A stretch of DNA of 64,000 nucleotides, taken from assembly GCF_030272615.1 (NCBI RefSeq), contig NC_081409.1, positions 615,146,755 to 615,210,754 on the forward strand, in the 5' to 3' direction. Positions 12,975-23,067 of the stretch are shown piece after piece. The number at the start of each line of letters is the position of its first letter. The first letter of the stretch is position 1. Under the pieces are notes generated by a model that made no database searches, had not been told where the DNA came from, and saw only the letters and a program-made list of their open reading frames with translations. This DNA comes from Cryptomeria japonica (lineage: Eukaryota; Streptophyta; Pinopsida; Cupressales; Cupressaceae). Both the position numbers and the translations under genes were made by a program.

Positions 12975-12995
12975 GAAAAGTCTAAATCACTATCT

Positions 12996-14391
12996 ATGGA
13001 TTTCAAGCAGAAAATGAAAATTAAAGAGAAAGGAATGGGAGAATACACTTTGGAACCTTTGTGTTTAGCCAACTTACCAGCATTGCCTAAATGTCATGGA
13101 TTACCTACCGCATCAACACATCAAGCAACTCAGCCCATCACCAAGTTTGATGGCAAATTTATCCAACTAGGCACTCTAGCACATGAATCAAAGGAAAAAG
13201 ACATCCTTAGTTGGCTATACAAGGATAAGGAAGAAGACAAAGTGGCTAATATGGAGGTAGCTATACCAACACACCTATATGGAAAATGTTACTTGATTAT
13301 GCAATAAATGGGATACAATGAAAAAGGACCTATCAGCAAACAATAGGAAGGCATCACAGAACCATTAGATCCTCCTTCACAATTCAGTAAAGACAAATTA
13401 GGATTGGGCTATGAACAAACTCTACCACCAAGGAAGACACCAAGAAAATGTCAAAAACCTCAATGGAAAGAAAAGAAGAAATACAAAGAGGACTCCTGGC
13501 ATGAGGCACTATTTGAGTTAGCAGAGACAATACACAAAGAATGTGAATATCAAGAACGAAAGCAACATCAAGGGAAGCCCATCAAACAAAAGAAGGAAGC
13601 ATCTACTGCAGAAGCACATCATATTCAAGAACTAGTGTCTAACAAAGAGGAATCACCTCCTAATAACATCATTCCTCCCCGAGAAGAGACAATATTTGAA
13701 CAAATGCAAAGAGTGGAAGCAGAATCTGACACAAAATCAGAGAAAACTATCAGACTTGTATCAATCATCAAAGACCTGTTTTCGCCCTACAACAATACCC
13801 GTCCACAACACTGCCAAAATCTGGGATAATACCTCTGAAAGTGATTCCAATGAATATGAATGGGGTAGTTATTCCAATGTTACTGAAGATATTGCTGCAA
13901 ATGACAATCATACACCCATCTCTCAAGAAGAACACGACACAAAACCTAGACCACTTGAATTTGGTCCAAAAAATATCTATGATGCCAAAGAAAATGAGCA
14001 ACGACATTATGAGAAAGTATACACAACAGATGATACCATTGAAGACCTCAAAAAAATCCTTAACTTCTTTAACACCCCAACCAACCACGATGATACCTCC
14101 ATCCTGACACTTACAACACCTGAACTTGATCCACCTAATGATTCTTTACCACTTATCTTTCCTAACCTCATAGACTGGGACAAACCTGAAACTCATGACA
14201 TACCAATTTTCCTGAATGATGAATCCATTATCTATTACTTGTGTACTATTAACCCGAAAATAGACTCTACTAGTGAAAAAAGTAACATCTGCAATCAGGA
14301 GAGTGCCAAGTCTCTCAATCGCAAAAATGAACAACATAAAATATCTACTACTAAAAACCAGTCAATGGCAGCAATAGATCAAAAAAAGTAA
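12996..14391 (+). pseudogene. Element 2 protease-RT spacer with glycine-rich motif
   Basis: Overlapping open stretches (12996-13307, 13404-13829, 13696-14391) lie between protease and RT. KDKLGLGYEQ at about 13390-13420 resembles the short glycine-rich (G-patch-like) motif that follows protease in Tat polyproteins. The rest is charged, repetitive and has no assigned domain. Two frames overlap at 13696-13829, showing a frameshift. Confidence 0.6.
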
Positions 14392-14396
14392 AAATA

Positions 14397-15900
14397 AAGG
14401 ATGCATCTGAGGGTGAAAACATTTATAAGGCACCTAAAGGTGGGAGACTTGACACTCTTCCTACACATTATCAGGAGTGATCACCCATATTGATTGAGCC
14501 CAATCAATCAATCAACATTGGTACAACAGAAGTAGCCAAAAACATACACCTTGCAGAATCTTTGATAGAGGAAGAAAAATCAGAGTTTATCCATTTTTTC
14601 AAAGAAAAGAAAATCAACTTTGCTTGGTCATATGCAGATATGCACGGGATTGATCCATAATTAATCATGAATTACTTGTCCATTGCTCCAGGAGCTAAGC
14701 TGGTCAAGCAAAAACTAAGAAAGATGAATCCACATGTAGCACTCATGGTCAAAGTTGAGCTGAAGAAACTATTAGACATCAGATTTATTCGTCCTATTGA
14801 CTATGTTGAATGGATTTCCAACATTGTACTAGTTTCCAAACTAGATGGCAGTATTAGAATATGCACCGATTTTAGAGATGTCAACAAAGCCTATCCAAAG
14901 GATGACTTTCATTTTCCCAGTATCGACATAATTGTGGACCTCACAATAGGTCATGCAATGCTATCACTAATAAATGGTTTTTCAGGCTATAATCAAATCA
15001 AGATAGCCCCAGAGGATCAAGATAGAACAAAATTCACCTGTCGTTGGGGAATGTACTATTGGAATGTCATGCCTTTTGGCTTAAAGAATGCTAGGGCAAC
15101 TTATCAACGAGAAATGACAACAATCTTTTATGACGATGCATACCTTCATGGAGGACTATGTGGATGATTTACTAGCTAAATCATTTACCTAGGTAGAACA
15201 TCTGAGAATCTTAGAAATTTTTTTTGACAGATTGGAGAAATTCCAAGTCAGGCTCAACCCTAAGAAGTGTGTCTTCGGGGTTACATTAGGCAAGTTACTA
15301 GGCTACATAGTTTTAGCAAAGGGCATTGAAGTGGATCCAACAAAGGTACAAGCTAAAATGGAGATACCACCACCAAAGAACATCAACTAGCTCAGATCTC
15401 TACAAGGAGGGCTCCAGTCAATTAGGTGATTCATCGCTCAACTAGTGGATAAAAGTGTACTATTCAATTATTTGCTACATAAAAATGTACCATTCAGATG
15501 GGAAGCCAAATGTGCAGAATCATTCTATCAAATCAAACAATATCTAATGAACCCACCAGTTCTAGTACCACCAATGGCAGGAAAGCCACTCATTCTCTAC
15601 ATTTCAACAACAAATATATCATTGGGGGCATTATTAGCACAAGAAGATCAACAAGGCAAGGAACAAGCTATCTATTACATCAGCAGGACATTAAACGGAT
15701 ATGAACTCAACTATACATTCATTGAGAAGGCTTGTCTAATAGTGGTATTTGCCTCTGAAAAAATTCTAGCTCACACAATTAAGCTAGTCGCAAAAATTGA
15801 TCCTCTCAAATATTTACTCAGCAAAGCAGCTCTTACAGGCAGATTGGCTAAATGGGTCATGATTCTCAGTGAATTTGATATCCACTACACAGAGCGATGA
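14397..15900 (+). pseudogene. Element 2 reverse transcriptase and first RNase H
   Basis: RT blocks in order: a KLVKQKLRKMNP entry segment, then FIRPIDYVEWISNIVLV, ICTDFRDVNKAYPKDDFHFP (about 14860-14920), LINGFSGYNQIKIAPED, TFxCRWGMYYWNVMPFGLKNA-like (about 15030-15090) and the catalytic YVDDLLAKS at about 15160. The YVDD lies one frame off the preceding stretch, so a frameshift separates them. The thumb and first RNase H follow (15445-15900), with FRWEAKCAESFYQIK, LYISTTNISLGALLAQED and IYYISRTLNGYELNYTFIEK. Stops at 14658, 15189, 15388 and 15427 disrupt it. Confidence 0.9.
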
Positions 15901-15963
15901 GCTATCAAAGGACAAGCAATTGCAGATCAACTAGCTGAAGCAACACTACTTGGAAAACAACCA

Positions 15964-16569
15964 ATGGAGATCGAATTTCTAGACAGGGATGTTCTTGCTA
16001 TTTCCACCAAACAATGGACCCTATACTTTGATGGATCCTATACTCAACATGGCTCAGGTGTTGGCATTTTGTTCATCACTCCTAAAGGGCACACCATACC
16101 AAGATCATATAGACTCATGTTTCCATGCATAAATAACATTGTTGAATATGAGGCACTAGTTATAGGCATCAAAATGGTCGTAGAATGGAGAATCAAAGAA
16201 TTAAAAGTCTATGGAGATTCACAACTAGTCATCAATCAAATCAACAATGACTATCGGACAAGGGACGACAAACTGCTACCATACAAATGGATGGTGGATG
16301 ATTTCAAATAATATTTTGTACACATCACCTTCAAGCAAATACCAAGGTTGGACAATAGAGTAGCTGATGCGATGTCTACTATCACTTCACTATTACAAAT
16401 TCTAGAGCAACGTAATCATTATAAGTTTCCGGTAGAGCAATTGTTCTCCCCAGCCTATGACCATTATGATTCCCATGTTATCTATGCCTTGACCAGTTCT
16501 GACTCTCCATTATACAGACCGATATATGACTATCTTAAAAGAAATATCCTACCCATTGACCTATCTTGA
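15964..16569 (+). pseudogene. Element 2 second RNase H (archaeal-type, Tat hallmark)
   Basis: After the first RNase H comes another RNase H fold, beginning WTLYFDGSYTQHGSGVGI. All four acids are seen: D in YFDGS (about 16030), E in VEYEALVIG (about 16150), D in YGDSQLV (about 16215) and D in NRVADAMS (about 16365). A single TAA at 16309 splits the domain. An additional, archaeal-like RNase H downstream of the first is the recognised signature of the Tat/Ogre lineage of plant gypsy elements. Confidence 0.85.
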
Positions 16570-17762
16570 AACCAAAGACACAACTTTATTCAGCAAGCCG
16601 CCCGTTATACTCTCACTGCTTATACTTTGTACTGTCAAGGTCTAGATGGTACTCTTCTTCATTGCCTTGATCGTAATGAATCTGACTTCACTTTACAAGA
16701 GCTTCATGAAGGTATCTATGGCACGCATTCAAGTGGTCCTACTTTTGCTAAAAAACTTCTAAGAATGGGATATTACTGGCCGATAATGGAAGAAGACTTA
16801 TCATTTTGCAAAAAAGTGTCCTAAATGGCAAATCCATGGCAATCTTATAAATGCACTGACACATGAACTGCAACCATTCACAACATCCTAGCCCTTTTGC
16901 CAGTGGGGACTGGACTTAGTCAGCAAAATACATCCTTCATCTTCAAATGGACACAAGTTCATTATAACTGCATTAAAATATTGTACCAAATGGATTGAAG
17001 CAGTCCCCACGACCACAGTGACTGGGAAACGAATAGCATCTTTTATCCTTAATTATCTAACTTGCAATTATGGCATTCCAAGTTCCATCATCACAAATAA
17101 TGGATGACCTTTCAAAAACCAAGATGTGTGAGAACTATGTGAAAAATTCAAAATACAACATCATTTCTCTACACCTTACTACCCACAGGGGAATGGTCAG
17201 GCAAAAGCATCCAACAAGACAATATTGAAAATCCTAAAGAAAACAATGAATGATGCAGGCAAAGATTGGCATGTACAACTCAATCCAGCACTTTGGGCAT
17301 ACAGAACTAGCATTTGCACACCTACGAGAGCTACACCATATTCATGTTTATATGGATCAAAGGTAATTTACCCTTGGAGGTAGAAATTCCATCTCTCAGA
17401 GTCTCTTTGAAAGGCTTAATTCCAGATGAAGAGTATCAAGTCTACCGACTGCAAGAGCTAGAACTTCTAGATGAAAGATGCCAACATGCCTACACTCACC
17501 TCAAAGCATATCAGCAATGTATGTACAAAAACTACAACCACAAGGTCATTCCCAAAACTTTTAAAATTGGTGACCTAGTACTCAAGGAAAATCCTAGAAA
17601 TCAACAAGATCGGGAAAAAAGGGAAATTTGAACCTAACTGGTTAGGTCCCTATGTCATCATATCAGCCTATGGATCAGGTGCTTATCAGCTAACAACTTC
17701 AGAAGGAGATGTGCTCGATGAACTAACTAACAACATCCATCCAAAGAAATACTACACTTGAG
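16570..17762 (+). pseudogene. Element 2 integrase, catalytically dead
   Basis: The N-terminal zinc segment (ELHEGIYGTHSSGPTFAKKLLRMGYYWP, with C-x2-like remains at 16806) is followed by the core: WGLDLVSKIH with the first D (about 16909), then ITNNG where D is expected (17096-17098 reads AAT), then NGQAKASN where E is expected (17204-17206 reads AAA). Two of the three DDE acids are therefore lost. GPxWAYRT-like and FKIGDLVLK motifs (C-terminal domain, about 17555-17580) follow. Stops interrupt the frame at 16822, 17104 and 17629. Confidence 0.88.
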
Positions 17763-18726
17763 CAGTGTAATGCACAGAAAAGTCAAAAATATAAAAAAAT
17801 AAAAAAAATATCAAAAATGAAGAAAAAGCAAATAAAAAGGTACAATAAAAACAACTGGTGAAAACCTGGCAACATGCACTACTATGAGAGGATGGATCCT
17901 CTATCTATTTTTACTACCAAATCATTATATCCATAGTCAAGCACTATTGGCCATGGCCCGACATTTTTATCACACTATCCAAGACATACTTAGCGTAGTC
18001 ACTATCCTGGTTCATACACATATCCTTTCACCGCATCTCACCATGGCTTGGTAATCACTATACATATTTGCATCAGGAAGTAACATTAGCTAGGGGAAAC
18101 ATTGATCAAACATTCTATCCTAAAAACAAAACTTGCAGCAAACTCAGAGAATCATATCCAACAAATAGATCAACAATCACAAAACCAAACATTGATCACT
18201 TAAAGGATTCACAAAACATGATGGATGATTTTCTGAAGTATCAAATGTTTGCATCTTGCATGAATTTTTGACTATTTTGCACTTAAACTTTTTGAACTAT
18301 TGGATCCTCTACATTTTCTCAACAATCCATCAAGCTAGAGAAAGTCATGGGGACTCCAATAATTTTTTAGTTTTCTGTCTGTGAGGCAATCACTTGTACT
18401 GTGCAAATACTTGTCTCAAGATGTGATTCACGGTATATCACTGAAGACATGATTCCACTTTGTGCATACAAATGATTTAATCTTGTCTATTTATATGCAA
18501 TCCACACTCAAGTCATCCTGGTTCAATTATACCTTGATGCTTGTGCTATCTTGCAAAATAAAAAATCATGTAAATTTTTCTCAAGTCATTATGGTTCAAT
18601 TATACCATTATGCTTGTATAAATTTTCAACATATCCCAAATAAATCAATGCTCAATGATGATACCTACAAAGAAAGCAAAAACATGTGACTATACAGAGA
18701 TGACAAATGGAAGAGTGAAGATGCTC

Positions 18727-18945
18727 AATTAGTTGCATATCATTTTAAAATTAGTTGCATATCATTTTACAATTAGTTGCATATCATTTACAATTAGTTG
18801 CATATCATTTTACAATTAGTTGCATATCATTTTAAAATTAGTTGCATATCATTTTACAATTAGTTGCATATCATTTACAATTAGTTGCATATGATTTTAC
18901 AATTAGTTGCATATGATTTACAATTAGTTGCACATCATTTTTAAT
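18727..18945. repeat. 22-23-bp tandem repeat, about 10 copies
   Basis: The unit aattagttgcatatcatttta recurs with period 22-23 bp. Copies differ by short A/T runs and by cat/gat or cac changes. The block directly abuts the 42-bp repeat. Confidence 0.9.
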
Positions 18946-18964
18946 CTTGCATTTAGTTGCACAA

Positions 18965-19230
18965 CACATCATATCATACATCTCATTTTTAAGATACATC
19001 TCACAGCATATCATATCATACATCTCATTTTCAAGATACATCTCACAACATATCATATCATACATCTCATTTTCAAGATACATCTCACAACATATCATAT
19101 CATACATCTCAGTTTCAAGATACATCTTATAGCATATCATATCATACATCTCATTTTCAATATACATCTCACAGTATATCATAAATCTTATTTTCAAGAT
19201 ACATCTCATAGCATATCATTATCATACATT
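18965..19230. repeat. 42-bp tandem repeat, about 6 copies
   Basis: The anchor aagatacatctca starts at 18991, 19033, 19075, 19117 and 19159 (exactly 42 bp apart), then at 19196 (37 bp). Each unit contains acatatcatatcatacatct. Because 42 is divisible by three, it stays open in several frames and gives spurious repetitive open frames on both strands. Confidence 0.92.
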
Positions 19231-19885
19231 CTCATAACATCATGCACTAACACATCATATTCATATCAAATCACATACATCTAAGCATTGCATCATCATC
19301 ATAGAAACATCAAAATCATAGAGAAATCATCATCCATAACACATCACATGAGGATCAAGGAAAATGGTGTCATATATATGTCAAAAATGATCAATGTACA
19401 AAATATATCATGTTTGTGCCAAAAACAACAAAATGATCAAAATACAATAGAGACAACATCTCTCAGGTATGACTATCTCCTAAGGGTGACAGTCTCGCAA
19501 CTAATGTCCCAACACCTGGATCTCTAGGTGGGTCCTATCTAGTAGGCCCTATCATGCCTCTGCTCTTTGTCCTCGACCTAGTCTCCCTGGATCAACTAGA
19601 TCTCAAAGCTGTAAAACTTGGAACTCAATGCTCCCTGGGCACCGCATCCTCGTAATGCCTCTAGTAATACTCCACCTCTCTCAGGGTATCTCTCATCAAG
19701 CCACTCGCCACTGCTCTCTCCAAAGCCTCTGCTCGAGCCTCAGATCAACCCAACTACTCTAGAACTATATCCTTCTTAATGGTCAGCTGTGTAATTTGTT
19801 GTTGATGTGCCAATAGTTGTGTCTATAGGTGTTGCACTGATAACTGTAGTGACCTAATATGTGCATCCTCCCGGTGTGTCGAAAT

Positions 19886-21484
19886 TCACATCTGGATGGG
19901 TACTTGTGAAGTGGTACCCCCTATCCCTCTCCCTATCCTCGGTGCTGGTGGGGGTAACACATCAGACCTCCTCCTCTGAGTCAGCCATCTAAACTCATCA
20001 GTCCCTCCCACGACTGCTATTACCTCTCCCACTCGCTCCTCTCCCCTAGATCCGATAGCTAGACCTCCTCTCCCTCTATCCACCATAGCTCACCGCACTG
20101 CTCTCTCCACCCAAATCCCTCTATCACCACCATCACCACCCCTATCTCCTCTCCTCCCCCGATCTCCACCCTTATCTCCTCTCCTCCCTCTATCCCCTCA
20201 CTGACCTCAGCCACCTCCTCTACCATCTCCACCATCATCAGCTCCACCATCCCCCCTCCCATATCTAGCTCCTCTCCATCCTCTCTCCATCTCCCTAGCC
20301 TCTCGAGTTGATCATCATCCTCATCATCATCAAAAGTGGGAATCATCTCCGTTGGATCTGATATCCTAACCACTACTTGTACCACAAATAGTGTGGCGAA
20401 CTCCTCTGTCATCCCTGCATCCACTAACCCATAGGTGTAGTCCCATATCTGGCTGGCTAAGTGAAAGAACTCCTCAACTATCATCGTGCTATCAATAGTG
20501 GGTCCCCACTCTGGTATATCCTATCTTCGTCGAGCATATAAGCATGCTCCTTGTGGAACTCCCTGCTAACGACCATTTTGCCTCAACACTCGGCTATGCA
20601 GGAATCTCTCAATAACAAAGGGTATCTTCCCTATCAAAAATCAGGACATGTAGACATAGGGCATCTCCATCCCATCCTCTACCCATACCTTGTACTCCAT
20701 GTACGGTCTCCAGATGACTGTATCAATATCATCTAAAACTCTCCTCCAATGCTCTAGTTTGCCATGCTTACGCTGGACAACTATCCCTCGATATCCATAT
20801 GCATAAGCACACCAAGTAGGCCTATATCTATTCGCCAGTGGCCTGGCTTTGGGAATATGCTCCCACGCCCATACCTGTAGCAGTGTCACTCCAGCGGATA
20901 GACTGTTGTACCCCAAATAAATCACCTAATGCAGATCCCTGTATAAATGGGCCAGCATAGTCGACCCCCATGCGAATTGGTGACCTTGTGTCACCATGTC
21001 CTCCAGGACCAACCCCCATCCTACTACCAATCCCTTCGACCTACGGTCGGGACATAAGAAACCACCTATGAATCCTACCGGCACTGATGGTAGAGGAGTG
21101 TAATCCAAATCAATGAACTCCTGCCAGGGGATCTCATATCCACAAACCGTATCATCTTGTAGAATCTGACTAAGTGCCTCTGTCCCTCCCTCCTCTGTCT
21201 GCTCATATGGTAATAGTGCCTACCACGGGAATCCGTAGAATCCAGTAGCAATCCTCAAGTGTCACTGTGATCTCACCTGTCGCCAAATGGAAGGTGTTGT
21301 TGTCACTATGCCACCTCTCGGCCAACACTGTCAATAAACCCTGGTTAATGATAAACCGGGGAATCTCTAACAAAGAGGAGAGGCCATACCTCTCAATGAT
21401 ATCCATGTTAGCTTGTTTTAATCATGGTATCAATGACCACGGTCTCAAAAATCACTCTTGCGACTAAACAACTCTAATGCGCTC
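19886..21484 (-). pseudogene. Antisense Plant Mobile Domain (PMD) gene captured in element 2
   Basis: Minus-strand segments line up as one PMD protein (the domain of MAIN/MAIL1-type plant proteins, formerly called aminotransferase-like). The N-terminal FLRPWSLIP and LKQANMDI (about 21385-21450) and AERWHSDNNTFHLATGEITV with TLEDCYWIL (21203-21330) are signature blocks. WQEFIDLDYTPLP (about 21100-21130), TMLAHLYRDLH (about 20926-20960), LLQVWAWEHIPKARP (about 20850-20895) and WRPYMEYKVW (20665-20700) are the C-terminal blocks. Damage includes a missing T at about 21443, a TGA in place of Trp at about 21419, a frameshift near 21185, a TAG at 20926 and a TGA near 20640. A glutamate-rich tail (20059-20484) follows. 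No function is assigned in the element; PMD proteins act in transcriptional silencing and genome stability. Confidence 0.85.
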
Positions 21485-21618
21485 CTGTCACAAAGCAAAA
21501 CAAGTTCAATATCAGTTTCCTCATCAAATCAATTTATATCCAAATCAAATTCATATCACCTTGAAACATTGAAAATCTAATCAAGTTCCACATCATATCA
21601 AATCCATTTCCATATCAA

Positions 21619-21793
21619 ATCATATCAACTTGTAAAACAACTCAAGTTTCACAATCAAATCAACTTGTAACACAACTCAAGTTTCACAATCACATCAACT
21701 TGTAACACAACTCAAGTTTCACATTCATATCAACTTGTAACACAACTCAAGTTCCACAATCATATCAACTTGTAAAACAACTCAAGTTCCACA
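21619..21793. repeat. 35-bp tandem repeat, 5 copies
   Basis: caacttgtaa starts at 21626, 21661, 21696, 21731 and 21766, exactly 35 bp apart. Each unit reads approximately caacttgtaacacaactcaa followed by gtttcacaatcatat. It lies inside the inferred antisense intron. Confidence 0.95.
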
Positions 21794-22061
21794 TATATAT
21801 AAACTTGAAACAATGCATATCAAATCAAGTTCATATCAAAACATCATATCACATCATCATCAAATCAAAATCAACTTGAAACATTGCAAAAAAAATCAAG
21901 TTATCTATCCAAAAACCATATCAGAACTCATATTGGATAACTTATCAAAACAATGACAGTAGATGTGTAGACTGACAATTCACACCCATCCTGACTAAAT
22001 TGGCAAAAACCTACCTATTTTTCTTCATCCACAATCCTACTTTACCCAAATTTTTCTGCTC

Positions 22062-22470
22062 ATGCGCTAAAAAAAAATAAAAAAATCTTATCTACGCACT
22101 AAGCTACTGCCTATGCGCTACACCATTAACCCTACACACTAGCCTACACCTATGTGCTACCCTTTCCTATCGATGCACCACCTAAACTACCCTTTGCTCC
22201 ATTTCCATCCTATGTGCTATCCTACTTGGTCCCTGCACTGCGAACCTAACCCTACGTGCTAGGTCAGACCTATGCGCTATCCTACACTACCCCTACGAGC
22301 CCTTGCTAACCCTATGCTCTAGGTCTTTCCTATTGACTATCATTTTTCCCATATGTGCTACCCTAACCCACCCCTACGCTATCCTAATCTACCCAGATGC
22401 TACCCTACATCATTAAACTCTATGTGCTATATAACCTATCACATGCACTACAGTTTAACCCCGAGCGCTA
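22062..22470 (-). repeat. TAGCGCAT-like motif array, antisense copy
   Basis: Plus-strand text shows ATGCGCTA (22062, 22112, 22271), ATGTGCTA (22152, 22212, 22353, 22422), ACGTGCTA (22254), ACGCACTA (22094), ATGCACTA (22443) and AGCGCTAA (22464). On the minus strand these read TAGCGCAT, TAGCACAT and so on, the same motif family as in the sense leader (7426-7660, 9171-9488). They lie upstream of the antisense PMD gene. Confidence 0.8.
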
Positions 22471-22549
22471 AACCATTTAATTCGCGTGGAAAAATTCAAA
22501 AACATGATCAAATGACAAAAAAAAAATCCAAAAGGGGTCAAAAGGGATG

Positions 22550-22558
22550 ACTTACCTG
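22550..22558 (-). promoter_or_regulatory. Antisense consensus 5' splice site
   Basis: The minus strand reads CAGGTAAGT, a perfect match to the plant donor consensus. It lies about 150 bp downstream of the antisense TATA box. With U1 pairing this strong, an exon 1 of about 125 bp is plausible. Confidence 0.55.
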
Positions 22559-22704
22559 TGGTCCATATGTGGCAGGCCTCCGATACCTCCGAATGCACTC
22601 AAATTGATGAGAAGCAAAAGTAATCGTCATTTTGTCTTTTTCTCCAAGTGTCACTTTCTCCAAAGTCAACAAGCACAAATGAGGCAAAATAAATCACTTT
22701 TTAC

Positions 22705-22713
22705 CTTTTTATA
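22705..22713 (-). promoter_or_regulatory. Antisense TATA box
   Basis: The minus strand reads cccTATAAAAAGg, upstream of the donor site and the PMD gene. It would drive transcription opposite to gag-pol from inside the element, not from the LTR. Confidence 0.5.
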
Positions 22714-23052
22714 GGGTAAATGAAAATTAGGGTTGTGTGGACGAGCACGTAAATTGCTCATGGTCTCATTTCTAACCCTTGCAAGCATCATTATCGAGAG
22801 ATGAATCAATTTATTGCATTCAACATAGACAAAAATTTAAAATACAATCAAATTTATCAAAAGAAATCAAATTTTTAAATGTTTTGATTCATCTCTTGAG
22901 GGGGCATTATCAACATCATTTATCAAATCTGGGGCATCGTTTATCAAGTCTGGGGCATGACATAAACATCTCAACACGACATCACATTGATCATAACCAA
23001 ATCATGATGACACATCATTTTCTTTGAATCAACATGTGCACACACGTCACTT

Positions 23053-23067
23053 CAAAGAGGGGCAAAA
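23053..23067 (+). promoter_or_regulatory. Element 2 polypurine tract
   Basis: CAAAGAGGGGCAAAA directly precedes the 3' LTR start TGTAGACG. The identical tract precedes the LTR at 41402, linking the two elements. Confidence 0.85.

Larger units (their letters stand above)
21485..22555 (-). other. Inferred intron of the antisense PMD transcript
   Basis: Minus strand: a perfect donor CAG|GTAAGT (22558-22550) and a plausible acceptor ttttgctttgtgacag (AG at 21486-21485), just before the PMD frame (AGC GCA TTA GAG TTG). The 1071 bp between hold the TAGCGCAT array and the 35-bp repeat and lack coding. This is inferred from consensus sites only. Confidence 0.5.
17763..23052 (-). other. Element 2 extra region between integrase and polypurine tract
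   Basis: 5.3 kb with no sense-strand gene. It holds, left to right, AT-rich spacer (17763-18720), two tandem repeat blocks (18727-18945 and 18965-19230), short spacer (19231-19885), the antisense PMD gene (19886-21484), a 35-bp tandem repeat (21619-21793), a TAGCGCAT-type array in antisense (22062-22470), and the antisense splice site and TATA box (22550-22713). At 22715-23052 there is only AT-rich DNA leading to the polypurine tract. Long 3' regions with tandem repeats and antisense frames are known from Tat elements. Confidence 0.7.

Noticed and set aside
13768-14088. Minus-strand open frame of 106 codons within element 2 pol spacer
   Set aside because: It is a shadow of the coding sense strand; its hydrophobic run arises from the acidic sense codons.
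18871-19284. Repetitive open frames on both strands in the 42-bp repeat
   Set aside because: The frames are open only because the period is a multiple of three; the peptide is a simple echo of the repeat and differs by strand.
21619-21793. CRISPR-like array (regular 35-bp units)
   Set aside because: The units are contiguous tandem copies without unique spacers, and the context is a plant retrotransposon.
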